The position numbers and the translations under genes are program-made. From positions 1-36,487 of the forward strand of contig JANQKW010000328.1 of assembly GCA_028280905.1 (NCBI GenBank): DNA of 36,487 nucleotides, read 5' to 3'. Numbering within the stretch: position 1 is the stretch's first letter; the number at the start of each line of letters is the position of its first letter. This document shows, in pieces, positions 1-8,796 of the stretch. Source of the DNA: Porticoccaceae bacterium (GTDB taxonomy: Bacteria > Pseudomonadota > Gammaproteobacteria > Pseudomonadales > Porticoccaceae). The notes beneath the pieces are model-generated. The model saw only the letters and a program-made list of their open reading frames with translations, searched no databases and had not been told where the DNA came from.

Positions 1-1908
1 ATTCCCTCCATCGATCCGTCTATTGGTACCTCATTGGATGGCGTTCCCCTTCCTTCAAACACCGGTGTGATACTGGATGCCTTTGATCTCGGGAGTATCG
101 AGGTGTTGCGCGGCCCTCAGGGCGTTTTGTTCGGGCGCAACGTTACCGGTGGAGCGGTCCTGGTCAATACCAAAAGGCCCACCGAGGAATTCGAGGCAGA
201 GTTTCGCGCGCGGGTTGACTCGGGTTTCCGTGGAACCGGAGAGGCCGTCACCTACAGCGGTGTAATAACCGGGCCGCTGACTGAACGCGTCAGAGGAAAG
301 CTGGCGCTTTACCGCAGCGACGACGACGGTTGGTTTGAGAATCAATTTAACGGTGACAACTATGGCAAAACCGATGTGTTTCTCGCGCGCGTGGGACTCG
401 AGTTTGACGTCACTGAAAACGTCAACCTATTGGTCCAGTATGAAAACGGCGATCAGGAAGGAGATGGCATCGCCAGCCAACAACATGACAGGCCGGAAAC
501 CTCACTAGACGGACTGTTTTCACGGGATAGCCACGATCTGAGCTTGGACTTTCCCACGCAGTATGATCCGGAATGGCAACAACTGACAACGACCACCACG
601 GTGGATGTGAACTTTGGTGACGGCATTATCACCAATATTCTCGCTTGGCGAGACTTCGAAACGGTGTTTGCCTCTGACATTGACGGTACGCCTGTCTCCT
701 CATTCCATGCGATCGGTGGCACGGAGATCGAGTTCTGGAGTAATGAGTTGAGATATAACGGAACCTTCGGTAATCACTATATTACGACGGGCATTTATTA
801 CCAGGATTATGATTTGGTGTACCAGGAGAGCAGAACATTGCTCGAAGACTCCAGGGCTCCGAATCCTCCGGTATTCCGTTCCGGCGGAGGAGAACAGCAA
901 GCAGAAACCCTCGGGGTCTTTTTTAACACCGATTACACGGTAAATGAAGATTGGACGGTTTCTGCTGGAATACGCTACACGACAGAAGAAAAAGATGTTG
1001 TAACAGCGGCCCAGAACCTAAACCCGCAATTTCCCACTGCCCCCAATCACAATGGCCTCTGTGGTCCCGTTATTGGTCCGGTGGACTGCCTTGTTGACTT
1101 CGAAGGCGGCGATGAATGGAGCAATGTCTCCTACAATTTGGGCGTGCGCTACCAAATGAGCGAAACTACCATGCTGTACAGTTCGCTTTCCCGCAGCTTT
1201 AGGGCCGGGGGCTATAATGTCCGCCGCGCTACTTTTGCCAGTGGCAGGGACCCGTTTGACGAAGAGCAGGTGGACCAGTGGGAGATCGGGATAAAAGCTG
1301 ATATCACAGATAACGTGCGATTGAACGTCGCCGGCTTCTATATGAAGGGACAGGACATGCAGCGAGTTGCCATTGTTTCGACGCCGGATGGGGTCGCGCA
1401 AAATATTTTCAATGCTGCGGAAGTAAGCCACAAGGGTGTGGAGGCAGATGTCCAAATAGTGCTGGCCGAAAATCTTGTCTTTTCGGCAGCCGTAGGTTAC
1501 CTGGATGCGCAGTATGAAGAAATTGATGTTGACCTAAACGGTGATGACGTTATTGATGGTCGAGACAAGGATCTGGATGTGCCCTTTGTTACCGACTTCA
1601 ATAGCACCGCGTCATTAACGCACGATCTTGCCCTGGGTGACTGGGGTTACCTGACCTCGCAATTGCGCTACAGTCGCCGTAATGACCGAACGAACCAAGA
1701 CAACACGCAGGTTATTCCGTCACAGGATTTATTTGACGTGAATTTCTCTCTTGTCCCGAGTGACGCCAATTGGGAAATCTCAATATTCGGTAAAAACCTG
1801 AAAGATGAGGTGAACTGGGCCAATGAAACCGGAATCTTTGGTACGGCTGTGGCACCCATAAATAAAGGGAGGACTTACGGCATCGAGTTTATTTACCGAA
1901 CGCAGTAA
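1..1908 (+). CDS. TonB-dependent receptor, 5' end missing
   Basis: Outer-membrane TonB-dependent receptor that enters the window already in frame; no true start is present, and the TTG at 34 is internal. The first residues belong to the plug domain: DGVPLP, then the typical VLRGPQGVLFGRN stretch followed by TGGAVLVNTKRP. The rest is a beta-barrel rich in alternating aromatic and polar residues, with the late signature SRSFRAGGYN near residue 400 and a C-terminal end of the form GRTYGIEFIYRTQ. About 635 residues are visible, so roughly 100 to 150 N-terminal residues (signal peptide, TonB box, first part of the plug) lie upstream. Such receptors of the iron-complex and outer-membrane-receptor type import siderophores or other bulky substrates. 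The substrate cannot be read from the sequence. A strong terminator follows directly, so it probably ends its transcript. The family call is firm. Confidence 0.95.
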   Translation: MPSIDPSIGTSLDGVPLPSNTGVILDAFDLGSIEVLRGPQGVLFGRNVTGGAVLVNTKRPTEEFEAEFRARVDSGFRGTGEAVTYSGVITGPLTERVRGKLALYRSDDDGWFENQFNGDNYGKTDVFLARVGLEFDVTENVNLLVQYENGDQEGDGIASQQHDRPETSLDGLFSRDSHDLSLDFPTQYDPEWQQLTTTTTVDVNFGDGIITNILAWRDFETVFASDIDGTPVSSFHAIGGTEIEFWSNELRYNGTFGNHYITTGIYYQDYDLVYQESRTLLEDSRAPNPPVFRSGGGEQQAETLGVFFNTDYTVNEDWTVSAGIRYTTEEKDVVTAAQNLNPQFPTAPNHNGLCGPVIGPVDCLVDFEGGDEWSNVSYNLGVRYQMSETTMLYSSLSRSFRAGGYNVRRATFASGRDPFDEEQVDQWEIGIKADITDNVRLNVAGFYMKGQDMQRVAIVSTPDGVAQNIFNAAEVSHKGVEADVQIVLAENLVFSAAVGYLDAQYEEIDVDLNGDDVIDGRDKDLDVPFVTDFNSTASLTHDLALGDWGYLTSQLRYSRRNDRTNQDNTQVIPSQDLFDVNFSLVPSDANWEISIFGKNLKDEVNWANETGIFGTAVAPINKGRTYGIEFIYRTQ

Positions 1909-1931
1909 TTTCCCCTATCACGTGTAACAAT

Positions 1932-1966
1932 AACGCCACAATGGATCATCTGTTGTGGCGTTTTTT
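1932..1966 (+). terminator. Rho-independent terminator after the first TonB receptor
   Basis: A perfect 10-bp stem (AACGCCACAA at 1932-1941 with TTGTGGCGTT at 1953-1962), an 11-nt loop, and further T residues to 1966. It lies 24 bp after the receptor stop, which separates the receptor from the aldolase genes downstream. Confidence 0.9.
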
Positions 1967-2051
1967 CCCGCCATTTTTGTACCATGTACGATAGCCACAC
2001 AGGCTATTCCCCAAAGGGAATCAACTTCAGCCGGATATAAGAGAGATTGCA

Positions 2052-2891
2052 ATGAAAACCATTCAGTTCGTAACGGGATTTATGTTGGCACTGGCGTTCA
2101 GCGCTGGTTGCGTGGCTGGCGAAGGCAAGGTTACCCATAACCATGTCAAGAACCTGTTAGCGGATGGAAAACCGGTTATCGGCAGCCGTTTATACCTTCC
2201 GAGTCCGGCTGCAACGGAGGTTATGGCGCGTTCGGGTTTTGATTTTTTGTTTATCGATCTGGAGCACATCGCGCTTAACCCTGAAACGGTCGCGCAGATG
2301 GTCCGCGCTATGAAGGGCAGCAATGCTGTCCCATTCGTGCGTCTTCCGGGAAAAGATCAATGGCTGGCGAAGCTTGTACTGGATATAGGCGCAAAAGGGG
2401 TTGTCGTACCTAACGTCAAATCAAAGGAAGAAGCCATCGATGCCGTGGCGTCTGTTCGCTATCCTCCCGAAGGTGTGCGAGGCATTGGGCCAAAGGTCGC
2501 AGCTGACAATTGGGATCTCTCGGTTCTCGATTACCTGAAGGTGGCGAACAAAGCGATTATGGCCGCGGTACTTATCGAGCATATCGATGCCGTTAATCGG
2601 ATTGACGATATATTGTCGGTTCCGGGAATTGATGTGGTTATGGTGGGCCCCAACGACCTGGCGGCCTCAATGGGTTTGTTGGGTCAACTGAGGCATCCGC
2701 AGCAAGAGAAGGCGATCCAGACGGTGTTGGATGCGGCGAAAAAAGCGAGGATACCTGCCGGCACCATAGCGACCAATGCAGAAGACGCCAACAACAGAAT
2801 CAAACAGGGTTTCCAATTGATTTTGATCAGCCAGGACGCAGGGCTCTTGGAAGCTGGTGCAAAAGCGGTTCTCGGGCAGATCAACCGGTAA
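2052..2891 (+). CDS. HpcH/HpaI-family aldolase with N-terminal export signal (paralogue 1)
   Basis: Class II pyruvate aldolase fold of the HpcH/HpaI family, which cleaves or forms 4-hydroxy-2-oxo acids with a divalent metal. Compared with E. coli HpaI, the key positions are all present: the IDLEH motif (Asp42 and His45 equivalents), VRLPG (Arg70), LIEH (metal-binding Glu149) and VGPNDLAAS (metal-binding Asp175). The length of 279 residues equals HpaI (about 262) plus an N-terminal hydrophobic segment, residues 3-22, ending near AGC-VAG. That segment looks like a signal peptide. The Cys might suggest a lipoprotein, but the lipobox lacks Leu at -3. Family members are normally cytoplasmic, so the export signal is unusual. 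The ATG has a purine-rich AGAGAG about 10 bases before it. It is followed by a close paralogue and lies behind a TonB receptor. The substrate is unknown. Confidence 0.85.
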   Translation: MKTIQFVTGFMLALAFSAGCVAGEGKVTHNHVKNLLADGKPVIGSRLYLPSPAATEVMARSGFDFLFIDLEHIALNPETVAQMVRAMKGSNAVPFVRLPGKDQWLAKLVLDIGAKGVVVPNVKSKEEAIDAVASVRYPPEGVRGIGPKVAADNWDLSVLDYLKVANKAIMAAVLIEHIDAVNRIDDILSVPGIDVVMVGPNDLAASMGLLGQLRHPQQEKAIQTVLDAAKKARIPAGTIATNAEDANNRIKQGFQLILISQDAGLLEAGAKAVLGQINR

Positions 2892-2980
2892 GTGGTGCTA
2901 TCCACATCCCGAGGGTATAGCACGCCCCCTCCTTTTTACCCGTGTTTTTAACTAATCGGAAGCGTTTGAACAGGACAAAA

Positions 2981-3850
2981 ATGGCTGATAGAAAGCGCGA
3001 GAGTATAGTTTGTTGCCGAACGGTATTGGTTAGAGCACTTTGCATTGTGGTGATCCTGTTTGGAAGCACACTGACAAGCGCACAAGAACCTCAGCATAAC
3101 CATTTCAAGAAGCGGCTGATACAGGGTAAGGCGGCCGTGGGAACCCACTTGTCCCTATCCAGTCCGAAGGCCACCGAAATCGTGGCGCGCGCCGGGTTTG
3201 ACTGGCTATTCGTCGATTTGGAAAACACCGCCGCTGATCCCGAGACGCTGCAGCGAATTATCGGCGCGACCAAGGATGCTGACGCAGCGGTCATTGTTCG
3301 GCTGGCGGGTGAAGATCAATGGTTGGCAAAGCCTGTGTTGGACATGGGCGCTATGGGCGCGGTAATGCCGGCGATCCGCACCAGGGAGGATGCCGCCCGT
3401 GCGGTGGCGGCGGTTCGCTATCCGCCCCAGGGCATAAGGGGAATCGGCCCGACCGCAGCCGCGCGGCACTGGGGGATATCAGTACTTGATTATTTAAAAG
3501 TGGCCAACGATGAAATACTGGCGATGATTCTAATAGAACATATAGAAGCGGCGAACAACATAGACGAGATACTCACGGTGCCCGGGATCGACACGATTCT
3601 GGTTGGCGCGGGTGATCTGGCGGCATCAATGGGCCTGCTCGGCCAGTCGACGCACCCCCGGGTTGAAGCCGTCATTCAAAAAATTCATGCAGCCGCGAAA
3701 AAATCCGGCGTGCCAACCGGTGCGCTGGCCTATTCGCCGGAAGATGCCAACAGAAGAATTGCTCAGGGATTTCAAGCCATTCTGATGAGCCATGACGTGG
3801 CCTTTCTCAAAGCGGGTGCCGAGGGCGTTGTGGAAAAAATAGAGCGGTAG
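2981..3850 (+). CDS. HpcH/HpaI-family aldolase-like protein with signal peptide, catalytic His replaced (paralogue 2)
   Basis: Tandem paralogue of the preceding gene, 289 residues from the ATG at 2981. An in-frame GTG at 2942 would add 13 residues before the signal peptide and is less likely. The N-terminus has Arg/Lys residues, a hydrophobic core (about residues 15-32) and a good signal peptidase I site, LTSA-QEP, so export to the periplasm is expected. Retained HpaI-like positions are VRLAGED (Arg70), LIEH (Glu149) and VGAGDLAAS (Asp175). The motif that reads IDLEH in paralogue 1 reads VDLEN here, so the His45 equivalent is Asn. The protein may have a changed activity, bind a substrate without turnover, or be losing function. 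Both proteins keep the same HNHxK segment just after the predicted signal peptide, so the copy arose after export was acquired. Confidence 0.82.
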   Translation: MADRKRESIVCCRTVLVRALCIVVILFGSTLTSAQEPQHNHFKKRLIQGKAAVGTHLSLSSPKATEIVARAGFDWLFVDLENTAADPETLQRIIGATKDADAAVIVRLAGEDQWLAKPVLDMGAMGAVMPAIRTREDAARAVAAVRYPPQGIRGIGPTAAARHWGISVLDYLKVANDEILAMILIEHIEAANNIDEILTVPGIDTILVGAGDLAASMGLLGQSTHPRVEAVIQKIHAAAKKSGVPTGALAYSPEDANRRIAQGFQAILMSHDVAFLKAGAEGVVEKIER

Positions 3851-3886
3851 GGGGCTATCGGGAGTTTTCCAGAATGAAATCATTAT

Positions 3887-5545
3887 TCAGTTTATGGGTT
3901 GTTCCCAGACAATAGTCGACGCTTCGGAGTTAATAAGCGCCTGAAAGTGTTGTTCGGTTTTCTTTCGCTTCACTTTAAGCGTGGGCGTGAGCAGCCCACT
4001 CTCCATGGTCCACTCGTCAGTTGTCACAAAGATGCGACTGATCCGTTCGTGCGCGGGAAGGTTGCGGTTGATTTCTTTGAGGGAGTTTTCGAGGCGCTGC
4101 TGAAGGTCATTCCCTGCCAACGCCTGCCCGTATTCGGAGAGGCTGGCCAAAAGAGCGGGCTGGTCCATTCCGTGCCCGAAGACCAGTAACTGGCTCAATT
4201 CCGGCAGGTTGCCAAACTGCTCTTCCAGGTGCTCGGGATGAATAAACTTCCCCTTGGTGGTTTTGAATATGGAGCCCAATCGCCCGGTAACCCATAGGTT
4301 GCCGTCGTCATCAACATAGCCGGAATCGCCGGTTTTGTACCATCCATCCTCAATGACTTCCCTGGTGGCTTCGAGATTTTTATAGTACCCCACCATCAAT
4401 CCGTCAGTTTTTATCCATACCTCTCCCTCCTTGCTGATCTTCACATCGGAGACATCTCCGCCCTTGCCCACACAACCGGGGATGGGATCGGCATCCGCCG
4501 GAAAGGTAGCGCCCACGCCAAAAGTCTCTGTCATACCATATCCCTCACGCAGGCAAATGCCCATAGCCAAAAACCATTTCTGCAGCTCCGGGGCGAGGGG
4601 TGCTGAAGAACTGAGCACAAATCTGGCCTGGTTAAGTCCGAGGCTTTTTCTAATCGACTCTCTCTGTTGCTCATCGAGTTGCGCCTGGACGGCTGGCGGG
4701 ATTTTTGCGTCCACTCCGGCTTTGAATTTTGCCCAGAGTCGGGGTACCGCAAAAAAGAAAGTTGGCTGCACCGACTGGATTTCAGACGGAAAGCTATCGA
4801 GCCCGGCCGAGAATGAAATGGTGGAATTTGAATATAGGCCATTAAATGCGACCAGCAGCCGTTCTGCAATATGGGATAGCGGCAGGAATGAAAGCAAGCG
4901 GTTTCGCTCGCCGCTAAAGTCCGCATCTGCCACCTCGATCTTTGCCGATTGTAAGGCCCTGCCAACCAGTTTTGCCGGTGTGCCATAGGCATGCATCACT
5001 CCCTTGGGATTGCCCGTGGTTCCGGATGAGTAGATGATGGTGAATAACGCCTGCGGCGAATGTGATGGCGAGTCTTCCATCCGTTCAGTTGTCTGCAGAA
5101 TATCTTCCAGTTGGTAGTCGGCGTGTCCCTCGTAACCCCGAATCGCTACTCTATGTACGTCGGGTAGTACCGCGATATCGCTCTGTCCCATCTGGTCAAA
5201 CGCCCCGAGGAAAATCAGCTCCATTTCGCTGTGCCGCTGGATGTAGTGGGCAGAATCCATGTCCTGACCGGGGTAGATGGGAACGCTGATGTGGCCGGAC
5301 ATCATGATCGCCAGGTCGGCGACAATCCAGTCAGCGCAATTAGCGGACCAGATTCCTATCCTTGTTCCCGGCGACAGCTGCTGATTTTGAAGAAACGCCG
5401 CCAGGCGCCTGACCCGGTCCGCTGTTTCCGACCAGGTGTATTCGAGCCATTCTCCCGTTCCCAGCGATTGACGCAGGAACACCATGGACGGCACGTCTTT
5501 TTCCCAGCGATAAAATATATCCAGCGGAAGCAATGTGTTATTCAT
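3887..5545 (-). CDS. AMP-forming acyl-CoA synthetase (long-chain fatty acid CoA ligase type)
   Basis: ANL-superfamily adenylating enzyme that activates a carboxylic acid to its CoA thioester through an acyl-AMP. The AMP-binding P-loop IIYSSGTTGNPKG lies at about residues 167-179, the EGYGMTETFG motif near 335, and the hinge region YKTGDSGYVDDDGNLWVTGR at about 402-421. A C-terminal Lys in LTPTLKVKRK provides the usual A10 lysine. At 552 residues it is nearer the bacterial long-chain acyl-CoA synthetases than the benzoate or acetate enzymes; no membrane segment is seen. It is the last gene of a five-gene minus-strand operon, 31 bp after the DUF2855 gene. In this context it probably activates the acid made or imported by the neighbouring gene products. 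The exact substrate is not readable. Class is firm, chain-length preference is not. Confidence 0.92.
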   Translation of the reverse strand: MNNTLLPLDIFYRWEKDVPSMVFLRQSLGTGEWLEYTWSETADRVRRLAAFLQNQQLSPGTRIGIWSANCADWIVADLAIMMSGHISVPIYPGQDMDSAHYIQRHSEMELIFLGAFDQMGQSDIAVLPDVHRVAIRGYEGHADYQLEDILQTTERMEDSPSHSPQALFTIIYSSGTTGNPKGVMHAYGTPAKLVGRALQSAKIEVADADFSGERNRLLSFLPLSHIAERLLVAFNGLYSNSTISFSAGLDSFPSEIQSVQPTFFFAVPRLWAKFKAGVDAKIPPAVQAQLDEQQRESIRKSLGLNQARFVLSSSAPLAPELQKWFLAMGICLREGYGMTETFGVGATFPADADPIPGCVGKGGDVSDVKISKEGEVWIKTDGLMVGYYKNLEATREVIEDGWYKTGDSGYVDDDGNLWVTGRLGSIFKTTKGKFIHPEHLEEQFGNLPELSQLLVFGHGMDQPALLASLSEYGQALAGNDLQQRLENSLKEINRNLPAHERISRIFVTTDEWTMESGLLTPTLKVKRKKTEQHFQALINSEASTIVWEQPIN

Positions 5546-5576
5546 ATGAACCTGTCCGGTGATTTTCCTGTAGTGG

Positions 5577-6692
5577 TTAGTTTTCCCAAAGCGACAAAAT
5601 GTGGCCCGTCGAAGGGATGAATCGGCCAGCCAGTACCTCGAGATATACCTGTTCTACCGCATCCCGGCCCGCCCCCTCACTGACCGACATCCAGCCCGAG
5701 ACGAATTCGGTAAAATGGTGCCACTGCCCGGCGAGCCGCTGTTGAAACTGCATCGCTCCCCATTCCTGCAGTCGCTTTTCAGCTTGTGTCGGGGCGAAAA
5801 ACAGGATAGGTGCGGGGCCGTCCAGTTCGTTGCGCGAGCCGCCACGTTGATCCCAGTGCGCGGCCCCTACCAGGCAGCTGTGTTTGAGTCGATCACCGTA
5901 ATGGGCATGCAGGCGCTTTAAAATTTCGCCGTTACCGGCGAAATCCACGCTGACGGATGGGCAATCTGCATCCAGTTGTTCAATCTGGTCGTAGGTCAAG
6001 ACGCTGTCGTAGCAAGCGAGCCCCTCGACAAATGCCCGATTGTTCTCGGACGTGAGTCCCACGATCTCATAATTGCTGCTCCGTTTGGCGCGGTTGTTGT
6101 GCAGACAGAAAGCCATACCCAATGCGGTCTTGCTGGATGCGCTGGTCAATAGAATCGTTTGCGCACCAAAGAACCGGTTGTCTTCCAGAAAGTCGTCGAG
6201 CAGGAAGGAGGTGGTGAACAGGGGACGCAACAGCATCTGCAATGCCTCGGCATCGGCCCGGTACAGGGGGTCGGCGGAGCAGCGAACATATTGGTTGTAG
6301 ATGACCGACAATGGTTGTCGGTGTTCGGCACCATCGACAAAGCCAGCGGCGCTTCTCACCGTCGGTTCCACCAGTAGATGGGTGGCCATCGGATAGTATC
6401 CGTAGAAGCGCTCGCCGGCACTGATGCCTTCGCACCTGGATTCGAGCACATCGGCAAAGCCCCAGACCGGTATCACGCCCATGCCCTCCCTAGCGGGAAA
6501 AAAGTTCCAGTAACGGAAGGATTCTCCGGTGGCGGCGTAGCTGATATTGTTGGCGGTAAACGAAAAACGATCCACCTTCATCAGCACCTGTCCAGGCTTC
6601 AGATCGTCAGCACGGGGAGCCGGTACGGTGATTTCGATCCGGACGTTGTCGAACTGCTTTCTATTAACGAGAAATCGGGATTGGGTTGCCAC
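5577..6692 (-). CDS. DUF2855 family protein (MDR-like fold)
   Basis: A 371-residue protein recognised as DUF2855. The overall plan recalls medium-chain dehydrogenase/reductases: an N-terminal beta-rich part containing MKVDRFSFTANNISYA and GVIPVWGFADVLES, then a Rossmann-like second half with ILLTSASSKTALGMAF (about residues 184-199) and VSVDFAGNGEILKRL. No zinc ligands of alcohol dehydrogenases are seen. The biochemical role of the family is not known to me. The start is GTG at 6692, 9 bp after the stop of the upstream gene, so translation is probably coupled. Its place between an enoyl-reductase-like gene and an acyl-CoA synthetase suggests a redox or handling step on a fatty, isoprenoid or steroid-like acid, which is inference only. 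Confidence 0.85.
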   Translation of the reverse strand: MATQSRFLVNRKQFDNVRIEITVPAPRADDLKPGQVLMKVDRFSFTANNISYAATGESFRYWNFFPAREGMGVIPVWGFADVLESRCEGISAGERFYGYYPMATHLLVEPTVRSAAGFVDGAEHRQPLSVIYNQYVRCSADPLYRADAEALQMLLRPLFTTSFLLDDFLEDNRFFGAQTILLTSASSKTALGMAFCLHNNRAKRSSNYEIVGLTSENNRAFVEGLACYDSVLTYDQIEQLDADCPSVSVDFAGNGEILKRLHAHYGDRLKHSCLVGAAHWDQRGGSRNELDGPAPILFFAPTQAEKRLQEWGAMQFQQRLAGQWHHFTEFVSGWMSVSEGAGRDAVEQVYLEVLAGRFIPSTGHILSLWEN

Positions 6693-6701
6693 TCTGTTAT
6701 C

Positions 6702-7877
6702 TCACTCGGTTTTAAATACCAGGCCCGCGTGCTCGGTCAGTCGCTCGATCAACTTGTCTCCCATGGCGGCTGCGGGTGTCCATATGCCACCGGGAGTAGG
6801 GATATTGTCCAGGGCCAGCGCCAGGGCGCTCTCGGTGATCATCCGTGATGTGGAACCATAGCCGGGGTCGCGGTCACCGGATACGGAAACGCGGATACGC
6901 TCGCCGGTTTCAGAATCTCCGAGAAACACCAGGTCGTAAAAGCCCGCCTCCTGTTCTTCACGGCTGGGGCCCTCGCCGGGTTTGACCTTATCGCCCTCTG
7001 CCGCTAGCGTGGGAGTGGCCATGGCCTTTGCCCTGGCTTCGCCTTCTTCGCCCGGGCCGGTCAACACCATTTCGGAATAGCTAAAGTCCCTGCCGTAGGC
7101 GTGATTGAGCAGGGCGTTTGATCGATGCACGTTGGGAATATTGATGACGGCCATGACAAAGGGCGCCGCCCAGCTATTCAATTCCTTATCGAAAGTGGGT
7201 TTGTTGCTATTCGGTTGCGGCGGCCCTGCAAAACCCGGTGCCAGCGAGAATGGATTTTTCAACAGTTCCTGCAGCTCGGGATCCCTGGCTGCCGCCGCCA
7301 TGGTGGCCTGCATGCTCGCCAGGGTCCCGCCCGATGCGAAACCCCGCATACCTCGGACACGACCTTTAACCTGGGACAGCGTGCCTCCGGTCCTTTCGCG
7401 CGCAACTCGCTGCAGATAATAGACACCGAGGTCGGAGGGAATGGAATCAAAGCCGCAGGAGAATACGATGCGGGCGCCGCTGCGCTCCGCATCGCCCTGG
7501 TGGCGGTCGATCATCTCCCGCATCCAGGTCGGCTCGCCGCACAGATCCACATAATCGGTTCCGGTTTTGACACAGGCTTCCACCAGTGTTGAGCCATAGA
7601 GCTGGTAAGGGCCGACAGCGCTTAATACCACCGAACCGCGCCTGGCCATGTCGGTCAACGCTTCCAGATCGTTGGCGTCCGCGCTGATTATGGGGGTGTC
7701 GGCCGGCAGCCCCGACTCGGCCACCATTTGCGCAATTTTAGCCTTATTGCGGCCGGCCAATGCCCAGCGCAGCTCTTTGCTGTCACCGTGGTGTTGAGTC
7801 AGGTACTCGGCGATCAGGCGGCCGGTGAATCCGCTGGCGCCGTAAATGATAACGTTAAATTCTCTTGTGTCCTTCAT
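6702..7877 (-). CDS. Saccharopine dehydrogenase-like NAD(P)-binding protein (trans-acting enoyl reductase type)
   Basis: 391 residues from the ATG at 7877. A TTG five codons upstream is rejected because GGAGG lies 8 bases before the ATG. The N-terminus has a Rossmann nucleotide-binding motif, IYGASGFTGRLIAEYL, followed by WALAGRNKAKI, VVLSAVGPYQLYG, YVDLCGEPTWMREMID and SCGFDSIPSDLG. This is the signature of the saccharopine-dehydrogenase-like subgroup that includes mycobacterial trans-acting enoyl reductases. It is not a lysine-pathway enzyme by context. The upstream SDR gene stops one base before this start, and this gene's ribosome site lies in the SDR's last codons, so the two are translationally coupled. 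A reduction on a lipid-like intermediate is likely; the substrate is unknown. Confidence 0.88.
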   Translation of the reverse strand: MKDTREFNVIIYGASGFTGRLIAEYLTQHHGDSKELRWALAGRNKAKIAQMVAESGLPADTPIISADANDLEALTDMARRGSVVLSAVGPYQLYGSTLVEACVKTGTDYVDLCGEPTWMREMIDRHQGDAERSGARIVFSCGFDSIPSDLGVYYLQRVARERTGGTLSQVKGRVRGMRGFASGGTLASMQATMAAAARDPELQELLKNPFSLAPGFAGPPQPNSNKPTFDKELNSWAAPFVMAVINIPNVHRSNALLNHAYGRDFSYSEMVLTGPGEEGEARAKAMATPTLAAEGDKVKPGEGPSREEQEAGFYDLVFLGDSETGERIRVSVSGDRDPGYGSTSRMITESALALALDNIPTPGGIWTPAAAMGDKLIERLTEHAGLVFKTE

Positions 7878-7878
7878 G

Positions 7879-8763
7879 CTATTGGCCTCCAAAGTTCAGG
7901 ACATTCTGTTGCTTGATGTCTTTCAGAAACGGGCTGTCGGAAGCGCGCTGGAATGCTTCTGCTATGGCTGCCGAGCGGCGGTCGGTTACGGGTTGATAGT
8001 TAGGGTGCGTAAATATGTAAAACTCGCCGGCCTCCAGCGCCTCAATAAACCGCTGGCCAACAATGTTCACGTCGATCCCGTTCTTCACCGCTTGTGTGGT
8101 TGCGTCCGCCACTTTCACTACATCCGCAGAGGGTTCAATATGACTGGCGTAGCGCCGCTGCCGATTGCGGTTACATTGATGGATTCGCGTGCGGACAAAC
8201 GCGGGAGCCAGCACTGAAACCTGGACGGCTTGGTCCTTTAGCTCCTGCGCCCAGGCTTCCGATAAGGCGACAACGGCCGCTTTCGTGGCGGTGTAGGCGC
8301 CGCCAAGGGGAACACCGCACATGCCGGCCATGGATGCGACATTGATCAACCAGCTCGGTTCGCCGTGTTCTCTTAACAGCGGAACAAAAACATTGGCGCC
8401 GTAGACAACGCCCATAAGGTTGACGTCGATCAACCATCGCCAACTTGCTTCGTCCAACGTCTCCACGCTTCCCACGCCGCCGCTGACACCGGCGTTATTG
8501 ATAAGCATGTGAATATCGCCAAAGCGCTCGCGGGCCGCCTTTGCCGTGCGCTCCCAATCCGACTTTCTGGCGACATCCATTTCGATCGCCAGCACCGAAA
8601 CGCCCAATCCGGTTAGCTCCTGCTCCGCTTCTGCAAGCGGTTGTTTTTCAATGTCGGCAATGACGATATTCATTCCCTCCTGGCCAAGTGCTTTGGCGAG
8701 ACTCTTTCCAATGCCGTCGGCACCGCCGCTGATAACGGCCGTTTTTCCAATAAATTGGCTCAT
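7879..8763 (-). CDS. SDR family NAD(P)-dependent oxidoreductase
   Basis: Classical short-chain dehydrogenase/reductase of 294 residues. It has the cofactor motif SGGADGIG (residues 12-19), INNAG (88-92), the catalytic Ser144 in NVASM, and the Tyr157/Lys161 pair in GAYTATKAA. Acidic Asp37 and Glu39 after the second strand (IADIEK) suggest NAD rather than NADP. The C-terminal tail of about 100 residues is longer than in the smallest SDRs. It lies second in the operon, 33 bp after the MAPEG gene, and overlaps functionally with the next gene through a shared ribosome site. It probably oxidises an alcohol or reduces a ketone on the operon's substrate; family is certain, reaction is not. Confidence 0.93.
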   Translation of the reverse strand: MSQFIGKTAVISGGADGIGKSLAKALGQEGMNIVIADIEKQPLAEAEQELTGLGVSVLAIEMDVARKSDWERTAKAARERFGDIHMLINNAGVSGGVGSVETLDEASWRWLIDVNLMGVVYGANVFVPLLREHGEPSWLINVASMAGMCGVPLGGAYTATKAAVVALSEAWAQELKDQAVQVSVLAPAFVRTRIHQCNRNRQRRYASHIEPSADVVKVADATTQAVKNGIDVNIVGQRFIEALEAGEFYIFTHPNYQPVTDRRSAAIAEAFQRASDSPFLKDIKQQNVLNFGGQ

Positions 8764-8796
8764 GAACGGATATCTCGCTGGTGTTAGTGCAGGGAT

